A stretch of 64,000 nt of DNA. Origin: Calothrix sp. CSU_2_0 (GTDB lineage: Bacteria > Cyanobacteriota > Cyanobacteriia > Cyanobacteriales > Nostocaceae). The position numbers were made by a program, and so were the translations under genes. Positions 46,868 to 58,538 of the stretch are shown piece after piece (position 1 is the first letter of the stretch; every line of letters starts with the position of its first letter). The notes beneath the pieces are model-generated. The model was not told the DNA's origin, ran no database searches, and worked only from the letters and a program-made list of their open reading frames with translations. The stretch spans positions 1 through 64,000 of the forward strand of contig JAAUPE010000010.1 of NCBI GenBank assembly GCA_012034595.1, in the 5' to 3' direction.

Positions 46868-49800
46868 TTATTCCTCAATAGGAATAGATATTATAAATGC
46901 TGCTCCTTCTCCTGGTAAGGAATCAACATCTAAAATTCCTCCATGTTTTTCGACTATGATTTGATGTGCGATCGCAAGTCCTAAACCTGTTCCTTTTCCT
47001 ACGGATTTAGTCGTAAACAAATGGTCGAATATTTTGGATTTAACTTCTTCTGTCATCCCCATTCCATTATCTTGAATTCTAATCACAACCAGTTTTTTAT
47101 CTACGCTCAAACTGGTAGTTATATTAATGCGATTGGGATTGAGGTCAATTTCCTGAAAACTCAGCCCACTATTAGATTCTTCTAAAGCATCGATCGCATT
47201 TGCGAGCAAATTCATAAATACTTGATTTAATTGTCCGGGGAAGCACTTAATTTCGGGCAAATTACCATAGTTTTTGACAATTTCAATTTTGGGACGAGAT
47301 TCTGAAGCTTTCACACGATGCTGGAGAATCATCAAGGTACTATCAATACCCTCATGGATATTAAAAGGAATTTTTTTCTGGGTATCCGCTCTGGAAAAAG
47401 TACGCAAACTAATACTAATATCGTAAATGCGATCAATAGCTTGCTGCATAGAAGCAATAACTTTAGGTAAATCTTCTTTTACATAATCTAAGTCTCTATC
47501 TTCAATTTCTTTTGCTATTTCTGCAACTGGGTTAGGATAATGTTTTTGGTAGAGGTCAATTATTGTGAGTAAATCTTGGGTATAGTTCTGTGTGGGTTGT
47601 AAATTACCAGATAAATAGTTAATTGGATTATTGATTTCGTGTCCTATCCCCGATACTAAATTACCCAAAGTAGACATTTTCTCATTTTGGACTAATTGCA
47701 ATTGTGCCTGTTTAAGTTCTTCAAGCGAAATTTCTAACTGTTGAGTATTCTCTTGAGATTGTTGATATAAACGAGCATTTTCTAAGGAAATAGCAGCTTG
47801 AGAACATAGCAGATTAATCACTTGCAATCTATCATTAGTAAAGGCTCCAATAGTGAGATTATTTTCTAGATATAAAATAGCAATCAATCTACCTTGTTTG
47901 AGAATTGGATTACATAACAGACTTTTAGGTTGATTTAGAGTAATATAAGGGTCGGTGAGGTTTGGATTTTGAGACTTTGAATCATCAACTTCTAGTTTAG
48001 TAGTATTGAAAATTATGTGTTCTCTCTTCCGTGATACATAGTTGATTAAATTTAGAGGAACATCTTGACTTTCTTCAACAGGAACTGATTGTAAAACGTT
48101 AATTACTTTGTTATTTGATAAGGCGATCGCTTCAATTACCAATTGATCGGAGTTAGGTAAAATGAGTACAGCTTTAGAAGCGGCAGCATTTTCAATCAAA
48201 ACTTGCATGAGATTAACTAGCAATTTATCTAGTTCAATTTCGCCACTAATTGCGTGAGAAGCTTTGATTAAGCTCACAAAATCTAATGTTTCGATAATTT
48301 TTGTACTACTACCAGTAATCGTTTTGCCGTAACTACTACTAATGGAAATAGTTTCTTTAGGATTTAAACTGCTACTTTCTCTTTGTTTTGTTGCACTTAA
48401 TAAATCAGGATATTGTTTTTCTAAATGTTCTACTTTTGCTAATGCACCCCAACGTGCATAACAGTAATAAGCATTAATTAAGTAAGTTTGGGCAATCGTT
48501 TGTTTATCCCACCCAAGATAGAATTTAGCAGCAAGTTCGTTTGCGAGTGCTTCTTCTTGAACATATTTGTTTTCTTTGGCTAAATAAATAGCTTTATCAT
48601 AACAATGCATTGCCGATATTTTGTCATCCATAACAAGATATCGTTCTGCTTCAACAAGATAGTATTTATGCAAGAAATTCATCGGGGCATTATTTGCCCA
48701 ATGTTTCATTTTCTTTTGATTTTCATTGATTCTCTCAGTCATTACATTTTGTTCTGATACTGTTACATCACAATATACTGATAACTGTATCAGTGAATCA
48801 TAAAAGTAAAATGTTGGAAAAATTGATAGACCCGTTAAAGCTGGTAAATATTGTTCAGCTTCTAATGCATATTCCCATGCTAATAGTACATTTCCAAATA
48901 AATAATTCAGGGTTAATTTATTAAAATAAACTATCGCTATTCCCGTCATATCATTCATTTGGCGATGCATTAGCAACATAATTTTTTCATCATAAAAATC
49001 ACCAACTAGAGTACATGGATCTCCACTTTTATTCATTAGATTTAAAATAGCCTGTCTCCAGACTTGAAGATACCCAAGACATGTCTTTTGATTTAATTGT
49101 TTTAATTTATCGCAAAAGGTTAGTATTTCACATTCCATGCCTGCTAGTTCTTTACCTGTTAAATAAGAACCACAAGAGTAATTATGTAATGCATAAGCTG
49201 CAAATTCAAAATCTCCAGTTTCCAATCCAATTTGATAAACCCCTTGTAATGGTCTCAAAAAGTCTTGGACGTGATGTTTCCAATGCCCAACTAAGCTATT
49301 ATAAAATAGTAAAGTTTGAGCTTGTAACGAGATAGCGTTAGTTTTCGAGAGTACTTCTAAGGATAGTTGTGCAAATTTATAGCCAGTATCAATATCCCCC
49401 ACCACACTGCACAAAAGAAAACCATAAGCACAATAACCACATGCGGACACTTCTGTATTCCCGTAATTAACAGATAATTCCACCATCTTTAATGTGATTA
49501 GTGCTGCAAATTTGGGATTCCCGCGATAGGCAGCAGAAAATGAACTTGATAGCAGATGCATAGCTGCTAAAATCTCTAAATCTGTCATTTTTGGTAAATT
49601 AATTAGGTCTGTAATTTCCTGACCACTTAATTTTTCTGCTATCATCTGGAATGCTTGTTGAATATCTTCTGGTGATGGAGATGCTGGAAATTCAACATTG
49701 AGGAGTTTAAGAATATCTAAAGCTATTTTTAAAGCTTCTGCAAGCCTATCTTGTACAATATCAGCCTGAATTTTAACTTCATATACTCTGACTTTATCTA

Positions 49801-52378
49801 AAAGGTTTTCAGCAGAATTAATAACTATTTCTGCTAATTCCTCCATTTTTTCAAATTCACCACTAAGATAAGCTGCTTCACATGCTTCCTCATGTAGTGC
49901 TAAACAAAAAGCATATTGATTTTGCCAGCTATCTTCTGCAATCAGTTCTAATCCTAAATTCAAATATTTACTTGCTGCTGTATAAGCTGTCGAACTTTTA
50001 GCTTTACGTCCAGCAATTAAGTTTAATTCTGCGAGTTTATTTAGTTCTTCTCGATTTTGAATTAGCTCTACACCGTAATTCAACTGGTTAACTATATTGA
50101 ATATTTTGTCTTCTCTTTCTGCTTCTGGAGTCTTGCTTAACAGCAGTTGACCGATGTTTAAATGTGTAGTTTTCTTTTCGGTTTCGGGAATTAAAGAATA
50201 AGCTGCTTGTTGAATGCGATCGTGCAAAAATTTATATGTGGCTACAGTATTATTTTGGCTAGTTCTTGTTACTATGTCTCCTTTATCTGCAATTAATGAA
50301 GATTCCGAATTTTCTTGGAAGAATTTATAAACTTCATTAGTGGGAATAATTAATTCTTCTTGTAGTGCTTTCCACAATTCACTGGCTGTTTCTTCCGATG
50401 ATTTATTATTGACGATCGCAAGTGTTGCTAAGTCAAACTGGTTACCGACACAAGCTGCTAATTTGAGGATATTTTGGGTAGTGATAGGCAGCTTTTTAAG
50501 CTGAATCGCAATAAATTCGACAACGTTATCGGAAAGCGATAATTCTTGAATTTGAGATAGATGGCACTGCCAATTTCCTTCATCAAAATTAAAGTAAATT
50601 AGTTTTTCTTCGTATAATGATTTAAGAAATTGATTACTAAAGAAGGGATTTCCTTGAGTTTTCCGATAAATTAATCTCGTTAGTGGTTGGGCAATTTCGG
50701 GAGAACAATTTAAGGTATCTGCAACTAAACAAGTTAAATTAGTCTCTGATAAAGGCTGAAGTGTAATCGTATTTATTTCGACATTTTCTTGAGAAATTCC
50801 ATCCAATGTCAGCATTAATGGATGAACTGCTGAGACTTCATTATCTCGATATGCTCCCAATAGCAATAAATGTTTAGTTTCTTTTTCACAAACTAACGTT
50901 TGCATTAAATTTAAAGATACTGAATCTGCCCATTGTAAATCATCGATAAAAATAACTAAAGGATGTTCTTTCGCTGTGAAAACTTGAATAAATTTTTGAA
51001 ATAGCAAATTAAAACGATTTGTTGCTGCACTACCACCAATTTCCGAAATTGCTGGTTGTACCCCAATAATGTTTTCTAATTCGGGTATTACTTCGGTAAT
51101 TACTCTACCCTGCTCCCCCAATGCTACCAAAATCTTGGTTTTCCATTTTTCGAGTTGGGTTGTACTTTCACAGAGTAGTTGCTCGATTAAGTCACGAAAG
51201 GCTTCTAAAAATGCCGAAAAAGGGATATTACGCTGGAATTGGTCGTATTTACCTTTGATAAAATAACCCCGTTGTCGCACTATGGGTTTATGGACTTCGT
51301 TGATTACGGCTGTTTTCCCAATCCCAGAAAAACCAGCTACTAACATCATTTCCACCCCTTTATTTATGTTGTGATTGGGGTTAGCAATGCGTTCAAAAGC
51401 CGATAAAAGTGATTTTACTTCGGTTTCGCGACCGTAAAGTTTTTCGGGAATTGCAAAGCGATCGCATCGATCTCGCTGTCCTAACTCAAAATTTAATCCA
51501 AAATTTAATCCAAAATTAATCTTATCTTCAGTTTGCTGATATTCTTGCCAAACTTTTTCTAAATCGTATTTCAAACCTAATGCACTCTGGTAGCGTTCCT
51601 CTGCATTTTTCTCCATCAGTTTCGCAACGATATTCGAGAGAATTTCCGGAATCGCTGGATTAATACTGCTAACCGCAGGAGGTTCTTTTGCTAAATGACA
51701 GTACACCAACTCCATCGGATCGTTACTTGTAAAAGGCAACTCACCAGTAAGTAGTTCAAAGAATGTTACACCCAAACTGTAAAAATCGCTACGCCAATCC
51801 ACCAGTCGGTTCATCCGTCCAGTTTGTTCAGGTGAAATATAAGCTAGGGTTCCTTCTAATACATTTAAAGATTTGGGTGCTTGGGTTTCCCTGGGCAGTA
51901 AAGAAGCAATACTAAAGTCAATTAGCTTAATCTCTTTTGTTGTTGGGTTAATGAGAATATTCGCAGGTTTAATATCTTTGTGGATAACGCTTTGGCGTAG
52001 CCCGCCGCCGGCATCGCGACATAAGTTATCCAAAGTTGTGACGATTTGCAAGGCAATGGGAAGAAAATCACTTAAGGAATTAAATTTTTCCCCCTTAGTA
52101 AACTCCTGTAAAGAAATTCCTCCAAAATCTTCCATCACCAATGCATAGCTATTTTGGTAAGGTTCCAAGCTATAAGTTTTGATGACACCAGGAGAATTAA
52201 GATTTTTGGCGATTGTATATTGGTTACGAAATAAAAGTAATTCTTGAAAGGTCGGATATTCGCTTCGCAGAAATTTTATGACTACTGGTTTGTTACTTTT
52301 CTCTTGAACTCCTCGATATACCAATGTTTTTGTGCCAGAATAGATTTGTTCTAGAAATTGATAACCAATTAACTTCAT
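46868..52378 (-). CDS. hybrid Ser/Thr-histidine multi-kinase (HstK type)
   Basis: 1836 aa. Domains in order: Ser/Thr kinase, about 1-275, with VIHKDIKPANILI near 133 and LIDFSIASL near 155, so HRD is HKD and DFG is DFS. A predicted AAA/ATPase follows with P-loop AGFSGIGKTAV near 345 and VIFIDDLQWADS. A long helical TPR-like region (about 640-1300), a GAF domain (about 1370-1530), and a histidine kinase with GIGHEINNPINYLSGN, NLLANAIDAL and GTGLGLAIAHQII close the protein. The architecture is the cyanobacterial HstK class linked to nitrogen and iron stress. The histidine-kinase part is complete; DFS in the N-terminal kinase is unusual. No response regulator is adjacent. Confidence 0.93.
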   Translation of the reverse strand: MKLIGYQFLEQIYSGTKTLVYRGVQEKSNKPVVIKFLRSEYPTFQELLLFRNQYTIAKNLNSPGVIKTYSLEPYQNSYALVMEDFGGISLQEFTKGEKFNSLSDFLPIALQIVTTLDNLCRDAGGGLRQSVIHKDIKPANILINPTTKEIKLIDFSIASLLPRETQAPKSLNVLEGTLAYISPEQTGRMNRLVDWRSDFYSLGVTFFELLTGELPFTSNDPMELVYCHLAKEPPAVSSINPAIPEILSNIVAKLMEKNAEERYQSALGLKYDLEKVWQEYQQTEDKINFGLNFGLNFELGQRDRCDRFAIPEKLYGRETEVKSLLSAFERIANPNHNINKGVEMMLVAGFSGIGKTAVINEVHKPIVRQRGYFIKGKYDQFQRNIPFSAFLEAFRDLIEQLLCESTTQLEKWKTKILVALGEQGRVITEVIPELENIIGVQPAISEIGGSAATNRFNLLFQKFIQVFTAKEHPLVIFIDDLQWADSVSLNLMQTLVCEKETKHLLLLGAYRDNEVSAVHPLMLTLDGISQENVEINTITLQPLSETNLTCLVADTLNCSPEIAQPLTRLIYRKTQGNPFFSNQFLKSLYEEKLIYFNFDEGNWQCHLSQIQELSLSDNVVEFIAIQLKKLPITTQNILKLAACVGNQFDLATLAIVNNKSSEETASELWKALQEELIIPTNEVYKFFQENSESSLIADKGDIVTRTSQNNTVATYKFLHDRIQQAAYSLIPETEKKTTHLNIGQLLLSKTPEAEREDKIFNIVNQLNYGVELIQNREELNKLAELNLIAGRKAKSSTAYTAASKYLNLGLELIAEDSWQNQYAFCLALHEEACEAAYLSGEFEKMEELAEIVINSAENLLDKVRVYEVKIQADIVQDRLAEALKIALDILKLLNVEFPASPSPEDIQQAFQMIAEKLSGQEITDLINLPKMTDLEILAAMHLLSSSFSAAYRGNPKFAALITLKMVELSVNYGNTEVSACGYCAYGFLLCSVVGDIDTGYKFAQLSLEVLSKTNAISLQAQTLLFYNSLVGHWKHHVQDFLRPLQGVYQIGLETGDFEFAAYALHNYSCGSYLTGKELAGMECEILTFCDKLKQLNQKTCLGYLQVWRQAILNLMNKSGDPCTLVGDFYDEKIMLLMHRQMNDMTGIAIVYFNKLTLNYLFGNVLLAWEYALEAEQYLPALTGLSIFPTFYFYDSLIQLSVYCDVTVSEQNVMTERINENQKKMKHWANNAPMNFLHKYYLVEAERYLVMDDKISAMHCYDKAIYLAKENKYVQEEALANELAAKFYLGWDKQTIAQTYLINAYYCYARWGALAKVEHLEKQYPDLLSATKQRESSSLNPKETISISSSYGKTITGSSTKIIETLDFVSLIKASHAISGEIELDKLLVNLMQVLIENAAASKAVLILPNSDQLVIEAIALSNNKVINVLQSVPVEESQDVPLNLINYVSRKREHIIFNTTKLEVDDSKSQNPNLTDPYITLNQPKSLLCNPILKQGRLIAILYLENNLTIGAFTNDRLQVINLLCSQAAISLENARLYQQSQENTQQLEISLEELKQAQLQLVQNEKMSTLGNLVSGIGHEINNPINYLSGNLQPTQNYTQDLLTIIDLYQKHYPNPVAEIAKEIEDRDLDYVKEDLPKVIASMQQAIDRIYDISISLRTFSRADTQKKIPFNIHEGIDSTLMILQHRVKASESRPKIEIVKNYGNLPEIKCFPGQLNQVFMNLLANAIDALEESNSGLSFQEIDLNPNRINITTSLSVDKKLVVIRIQDNGMGMTEEVKSKIFDHLFTTKSVGKGTGLGLAIAHQIIVEKHGGILDVDSLPGEGAAFIISIPIEE

Positions 52379-52829
52379 TAGATATACTCTCAGTAATTAG
52401 TATTGCACCTAGAAGTATTATTCCCAATCCAAGTATAAATATTTAAATATTTGGCATAAAAATTAGATAGTCTCCAAAATTCCCTAATATGACGGCATTT
52501 CAGCTTATTTTCTTGATGACTCTGAGAGCTTAAAACCCGATTATGAACATAGACAAATAGTGCAAAGTTCGCGATCGCGAACTTTGTGAAATCTGAGAAT
52601 TTATTTGGAGAAAAATAAATATGACTTACGCCAAGAAAACGGGTTTATGGCTTCACATACGTAAGTCCTGATAAATATAAAGCCTATTTTGCAGAATTTA
52701 ACCTCTAATGCAGAGATAAATACCTCAACAACAGACCTTACACAAAATAAGCCCACCTGCGTGGCTTTATATGGTTTGATAGCTATGATTCCCAAGTTTG
52801 AAGCTGTAGGCTATTATCGTCCAAAAAAA
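52379..52829. other. gene-free region with an ACTTACG inverted repeat
   Basis: About 450 bp. GACTTACG (52623-52630) and CGTAAGTC (52660-52667) form an inverted repeat of the sort seen at MITE ends in cyanobacteria. A CGCGATCGCG HIP1 palindrome lies near 52570. Promoter of the giant kinase should be near 52400. No gene is seen. Confidence 0.5.
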
Positions 52830-54305
<1,476 letters not shown>

Positions 54306-54424
54306 ATTTATCATTGTTGCAGGTTTTCGGGTAAGTTATCAATTGGTGATGGGCGGGTGATATGAATCTTGATATTTGTTTTAAAACGTGATTTTTCTCT
54401 ACTTGAGTGAGATTGATGATTTGT

Positions 54425-54448
54425 TTGATGTCATAATAAACATCAAAT
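54425..54448 (+). promoter_or_regulatory. palindromic operator of the MazEF module
   Basis: TTTGATGT (54425-54432) and ACATCAAA (54441-54448), with an 8-nt AT-rich centre, lie about 24 bp before the antitoxin ATG. A perfect inverted repeat here is what a ribbon-helix-helix autorepressor would bind. Confidence 0.6.
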
Positions 54449-54471
54449 AAATTATCAAAAATGATGCCAAT

Positions 54472-54747
54472 ATGAATGACCATATAATCCGCACCACGTT
54501 AACTTTGCCAGTCGAATTGCTAGAAGCAACCGATCGCGCTGTCAGCGAAGGAAAAGCAAAAAGCCGAAATGAATTTGTAGCACGTGCAATTCGCAACGAA
54601 CTAGCAGTTCAAAAACGGGCAGAAATCGATGCAGCATTTGCAGAAATGGGAAATGATGCCGAATATCAAGCAGAAGTCGAAATAATTAACCAGGAATTTG
54701 CTCAGTCTGATTGGGAAGCTTTGCAATTAGGTGAGTCTCAAAGATGA
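54472..54747 (+). CDS. ribbon-helix-helix antitoxin (MazE-like)
   Basis: 91 aa. The N-terminal RHH domain reads IIRTTLTLPVELLEATDRAV, then KSRNEFVARAIRNEL; the acidic C-terminal helix (about 55-85) should bind the toxin. The stop overlaps the toxin start by ATGA, a sign of coupled translation. Likely autoregulated at the upstream palindrome. Confidence 0.88.
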   Translation: MNDHIIRTTLTLPVELLEATDRAVSEGKAKSRNEFVARAIRNELAVQKRAEIDAAFAEMGNDAEYQAEVEIINQEFAQSDWEALQLGESQR

Positions 54748-55103
54748 GAAAAGGTGAAGTTTGGGATGCATCTCTCGATCCAACAGAAGGTTCCGAGCAA
54801 GCTGGAATTCGACCTGTAATAATAGTTAGTCGAGATGCAATAAATGTCAGTAGTTCGGTTGTATTGGCAATTCCCTGTACTACTTATCGATCGGGAAAAC
54901 GTATTTATCCAAGTCAAGTACTGATTATTTCTCCTGATGGAGGTTTGGAACGAGATTCGCTAGCAATGGGAGAACAAGTTCGTGCTTTAGCTAAAACTCG
55001 ATTTTTGTGCTTTAGGGGAACTCTTTCACCTGCTTCTTTAGAGCAATTGGAGCTAGCTCTATTAATTACATTTGATTTGCCAGGACAAACTAATTTTGAA
55101 TGA
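54744..55103 (+). CDS. MazF/PemK-family toxin
   Basis: 119 aa sequence-specific endoribonuclease of a type II module. Hallmarks are KGEVWDASLDPTEGSEQAGIRPVIIVS with the GxRPVIIVS motif, and the AMGEQVRALAKTRF helix. It follows its antitoxin with a 4-nt overlap. Confidence 0.93.
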   Translation: MRKGEVWDASLDPTEGSEQAGIRPVIIVSRDAINVSSSVVLAIPCTTYRSGKRIYPSQVLIISPDGGLERDSLAMGEQVRALAKTRFLCFRGTLSPASLEQLELALLITFDLPGQTNFE

Positions 55104-55123
55104 TTTGGTTGAGGTATCTGGGA

Positions 55124-55648
55124 ATGAGAAAAATCGAAGTTGTAGCTCATAATCCTCATTGGAAACAGGAATTTGAACGCGAATCAAAACTTGTAGCTGA
55201 TGCGCTAGGAAATAATGTTATTACAGTTCATCACATTGGTAGTACTTCTATTCCTAATATTTACGCCAAACCAATTATAGATATGCTTGTAGAGGTGGCA
55301 AATATTGACCAAGTTGATGCATTCAATCTATCTATGATTGCTCTTGGTTATGAAGTAATGGGAGAATTTGGGATACCGGGAAGGCGATTTTTTCGGAAAG
55401 ATATTAATCAAATTCGGACGCATCATATCCATACATTTAAAGTAGATTCATATGATGTAAATAGACATTTAGCTTTTCGCGATTATATGATTTTACATCC
55501 CGAATATGCCCAAAAATATAGCGATTTAAAGCAAGATTTAGCAAAGAAATTTCCGAATGATATTCAGAGTTATATGGATGGGAAAAATGGATTTATCAAA
55601 GATATGGAAAAACATGCTTTGGCTTGGAGAGAATCACAAGCAGGATAA
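55124..55648 (+). CDS. GrpB family protein (UPF0157)
   Basis: About 174 aa. A nucleotidyltransferase-like fold is signalled by [26 protein letters not shown] (GST...D-x-D-like) and the GRRFFRKD and HHIHTF motifs. Members may transfer nucleotides, but no reaction is assigned here; some, as for the GrpB name, are known only from genome annotation. The frame overlaps the toxin stop from 55100; ATG 55124 ([13 protein letters not shown]) matches the family start. Confidence 0.88.
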   Translation: MRKIEVVAHNPHWKQEFERESKLVADALGNNVITVHHIGSTSIPNIYAKPIIDMLVEVANIDQVDAFNLSMIALGYEVMGEFGIPGRRFFRKDINQIRTHHIHTFKVDSYDVNRHLAFRDYMILHPEYAQKYSDLKQDLAKKFPNDIQSYMDGKNGFIKDMEKHALAWRESQAG

Positions 55649-55656
55649 ATAATCAA

Positions 55657-56250
55657 ATGCGATACATAATTTTGTATAAACCATATGGTGTCTTGTGCCA
55701 GTTTACGCAGGATACACCAGAGCGGGAAACTTTGAAGAATTACATCAATGTTCCGGATGTGTATCCTGTCGGACGATTAGATTGGGATAGCGAAGGTTTA
55801 GTTTTGTTAACGGATAATGGACAGTTACAACACCGTTTATCAAATCCTAAATTTGGGCACGATCGCACTTATTGGGTACAAGTTGAAAGAATTCCCGATG
55901 ATGTGGCTATAAATAAGCTGCGGAATGGAATCGAAATTCAGAATTATCGAACTAAACCCGCAAAAGTAAACTTACTATCTGAAGAACCAATTTTACCCGA
56001 ACGAAACCCCCCCATCCGGTTTAGAAAGAATGTACCAACAGCATGGTTAGAAATAACTTTGACCGAAGGCAAAAATCGCCAAGTTCGGAGAATGACTGCT
56101 GCTGTGGGTTTTCCGACACTGCGTTTGCTGCGTTTTCGGATGACACACCTCGATTTAAATGGATTACAACCCGGTGAATGGCGTGACCTCTCATCCACAG
56201 AAGCTAAATTGCTGCATAATATTGCTTTTATGAGCCGTATAAATAATTAG
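55657..56250 (+). CDS. pseudouridine synthase, RsuA/RluE type
   Basis: About 197 aa. The catalytic Asp lies in [19 protein letters not shown]. Also seen are [10 protein letters not shown]-like start residues ([13 protein letters not shown]) and [21 protein letters not shown]. There is no N-terminal S4 domain, as in RluE (23S rRNA U2457). ATG 55657 is preferred to the upstream 55624. Confidence 0.92.
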   Translation: MRYIILYKPYGVLCQFTQDTPERETLKNYINVPDVYPVGRLDWDSEGLVLLTDNGQLQHRLSNPKFGHDRTYWVQVERIPDDVAINKLRNGIEIQNYRTKPAKVNLLSEEPILPERNPPIRFRKNVPTAWLEITLTEGKNRQVRRMTAAVGFPTLRLLRFRMTHLDLNGLQPGEWRDLSSTEAKLLHNIAFMSRINN

Positions 56251-56451
56251 AAAACCAAATGTTTTTTCTATTTCTAAATTTAAATCTTTTGTAATCTTGT
56301 TTTAAATTTTTCCGTGAATTTTCAAGTTAAGTAGACTAGGCAACACTAATTTACCTATGTTTTGGGGTATCTAATATAAAACACCATCAGGATGTGATTT
56401 ATGTCATTGCAATTATTTCAACAATCTAAATTCTGCTTTAATATACCAAAT

Positions 56452-56482
56452 TTTACAAAAAATTCTGGAAAAGCTGTATAAT
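56452..56482 (+). promoter_or_regulatory. probable promoter of the PAS histidine kinase gene
   Basis: A perfect TATAAT at 56477-56482 follows TTTACA at 56452-56457 (spacing 19, or 18 using TTACAA). Transcription would begin near 56489, about 55 nt before the ATG. Confidence 0.45.
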
Positions 56483-56542
56483 ATCCTTCTTTAATCAGTT
56501 TTATTTATATATCTAATTACTTCGGGTGCAAGTTGAATTTTT

Positions 56543-58318
56543 ATGAGTCGTAAACAGCCGTCTAGCTGGCATCAAATCTGCCAAGAACAAGATAATATTG
56601 TGTCCCTAACGCCTGCTCGCTTGGAACTTGTGCCGGAACGAGTCTTAGATAGTGAACTTCGTCCAAATGAAGTCTTGCAGCATACCCAAGAGCAACTCTT
56701 GTGGTATCGTCAACTCTACGAACAACTGCCTTCAATTTATTTCGTGTTGGATAGCAGTGGTGTTGTAATATCGGTCAATCGATTTGGAGCGGATTTACTG
56801 GGTTTTACCCAGGAAGAATTAATTAATAAACCTGTTTTTGATTTGTTTTTGTTATGCGATACCAACCCTGCGGGTAGGCACGGAGATACTTCCAAAGATA
56901 CCGCAAAGCGGAACGAAGATGCTTGCCAAGGGCATCGCACAGCACTAACAGATGCTTTAATTAGTTTGTTTAAAATACCCGCGACAGCCGCCACTAGTAG
57001 CTGGGAATTTCGTTTAGATTGCCGCCAAAGCAAAATTAAATGGGTTAAAGTTGTCGCCCAAATTTTGCCAGGAAGCGAGCAAAATCCGGTAATTCTCCTC
57101 GTCTGCGAAGATATTACAGACCGTAAACGTTCTGAAGATGCTTACAAAGAAAGCGAACAACGTTTTCAAATGATGGCAAATACCGCACCTGTAATGTTGT
57201 GGATGTCGGGATGTGACGGTTTATGCAACTTCTTTAATCAATTTTGGCTGCAATTTACTGGACGCACCATCGAGCAAGAAAAGGGTATCGGTTGGATTGA
57301 CAGCGTATATCCTGATGATAAGCTCAAATGCTTACAAACCTACTATTCGGCATTGAATACCCGCACTAAATTTCAGATTGAGTATCGTTTGCGTCGTGCA
57401 GATGGGGAATATCGTTGGATTTTGGATACAGGAACACCAAGATTTACCCCCAGTGGAGAGTTTGCTGGTTATATTGGTTGTTCCATAGATGTTACGGAAC
57501 GCAAAACCGTCGAAGCCGCTTTATCAGCCAGTCAAGAAGCTGCAAAAGCCCAAATCGACGAGATGGAAAGGTTAAATCGTCTCAAAGATGAATTTCTTAG
57601 CACCGTGTCCCACGAATTGCGGACACCACTTACAAATATGAAAATGGCAATTCAGATGCTAGGAATTGCCTTAGGTCTAGAACAAAGCTTATTAGTCGAA
57701 AATCCGAACTTAAAAACCCCCGATTCCAAAATATCTCGGTACTTCCAGATATTAAACAACGAATGCGATCGCGAAATTAATCTCATTAATAATTTTTTAG
57801 ATTTACAAAAACTCGATATAGATTCCAAACCCTTAGTACTAGAAACCATAATTGTTCGGGAATGGTTAATGCGGGTTGTGGAGTTATTCAAAGCACGCAA
57901 CCGCAACTGCCATTCAAACCTCCAAATTCATGTCACCCCCAATCTTCCCCCCCTCGTCTGCGATCCATTCAGTCTAGAACGCATAATTATCGAATTATTA
58001 ACCAACGCTTGTAAATTTAGCCCAGCAGAACAAAAAATTATTATTACAGTCCACTTAAAATCCCCAAACATCGAATTTCAAGTCATAAATACTGGTGTCG
58101 AAATCCCAGAAGCAGAACGGGAACGCATTTTCGATAAATTCTATCGTATTCCCAGCAACGACCCTTGGAAACAAGGTGGTACAGGTTTAGGATTAGCATT
58201 AGTCCAAAAACTTACCAGATATCTGGGAGGAACTATTGAAGTCGAAAGTAATTCCAATCTAACCTGCTTCACAGTTTTGCTACCGTTAAGAGGGGAGTCG
58301 GATCGTAGTAATTTTTAA
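56543..58318 (+). CDS. PAS-PAS sensor histidine kinase
   Basis: 591 aa, soluble. PAS 1 spans about 55-195 (YFVLDSSGVVISVNRFGADLLGF) and PAS 2 about 205-330 (APVMLWMSGCDGLCNFFNQF, WLQFTGRT). HisKA has the phospho-acceptor His355 (STVSHELRTPLTNMKMA) and the ATPase domain has ELLTNACKFSPAEQ and GGTGLGLALVQKL. PAS 1 contains an unusual 28-residue insert, 105-132, encoded by what looks like an inserted repeat (56855-56940). No response regulator is adjacent; the downstream genes are a phosphatase and a kinase. Confidence 0.9.
   Translation: MSRKQPSSWHQICQEQDNIVSLTPARLELVPERVLDSELRPNEVLQHTQEQLLWYRQLYEQLPSIYFVLDSSGVVISVNRFGADLLGFTQEELINKPVFDLFLLCDTNPAGRHGDTSKDTAKRNEDACQGHRTALTDALISLFKIPATAATSSWEFRLDCRQSKIKWVKVVAQILPGSEQNPVILLVCEDITDRKRSEDAYKESEQRFQMMANTAPVMLWMSGCDGLCNFFNQFWLQFTGRTIEQEKGIGWIDSVYPDDKLKCLQTYYSALNTRTKFQIEYRLRRADGEYRWILDTGTPRFTPSGEFAGYIGCSIDVTERKTVEAALSASQEAAKAQIDEMERLNRLKDEFLSTVSHELRTPLTNMKMAIQMLGIALGLEQSLLVENPNLKTPDSKISRYFQILNNECDREINLINNFLDLQKLDIDSKPLVLETIIVREWLMRVVELFKARNRNCHSNLQIHVTPNLPPLVCDPFSLERIIIELLTNACKFSPAEQKIIITVHLKSPNIEFQVINTGVEIPEAERERIFDKFYRIPSNDPWKQGGTGLGLALVQKLTRYLGGTIEVESNSNLTCFTVLLPLRGESDRSNF
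56855..56940. repeat. palindromic repeat inserted in frame in the PAS domain
   Basis: The stretch contains TGCGGGTA and TACCGCA arms and GATGC/GCATC arms. Its GC content and word use differ from the flanks and recall intergenic cyanobacterial repeats. Its length keeps the frame, adding Asp/Lys/Arg-rich residues to PAS 1. Confidence 0.55.
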
Positions 58319-58522
58319 TTACCAATGTCCAATCTCCAATCCCCTTTTTAGCAAATGAGCTTGCGGATAACCAGCATCTCTAGCTACCATGCGTAACAAA
58401 GCAGACTGCCACAACAATTCATTCGTGAAACCACAAAATACAATCATTGGTGTACTCTTGAGTAGGGCTGCCAATTGTGGCACTTGTGATATTGGTGGAC
58501 CAGAAGCACCTTGGAACCGGAA
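58319..58522 (-). pseudogene. C-terminal remnant of an unrecognised protein
   Basis: The minus strand is open for 67 codons (stop at 58319-58321, upstream in-frame stop at 58523-58525). It reads GPPISQVPQLAALLKSTPM, then IVFCGFTNELLWQSALLRMV, then ARDAGYPQAHLLKRGLEIGH. The composition is convincingly protein-like, but there is no start at its head. It is convergent with the histidine kinase gene and runs against the phosphatase gene. I do not know the family; most likely it is a truncated gene end. Confidence 0.5.
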
Positions 58523-58538
58523 TTAAGGAATTTCCACA

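Noticed and set aside
56401-56481. 26-aa frame before the PAS kinase
   Set aside because: Ends in the likely TATAAT promoter of the kinase; composition is random for AT-rich DNA.
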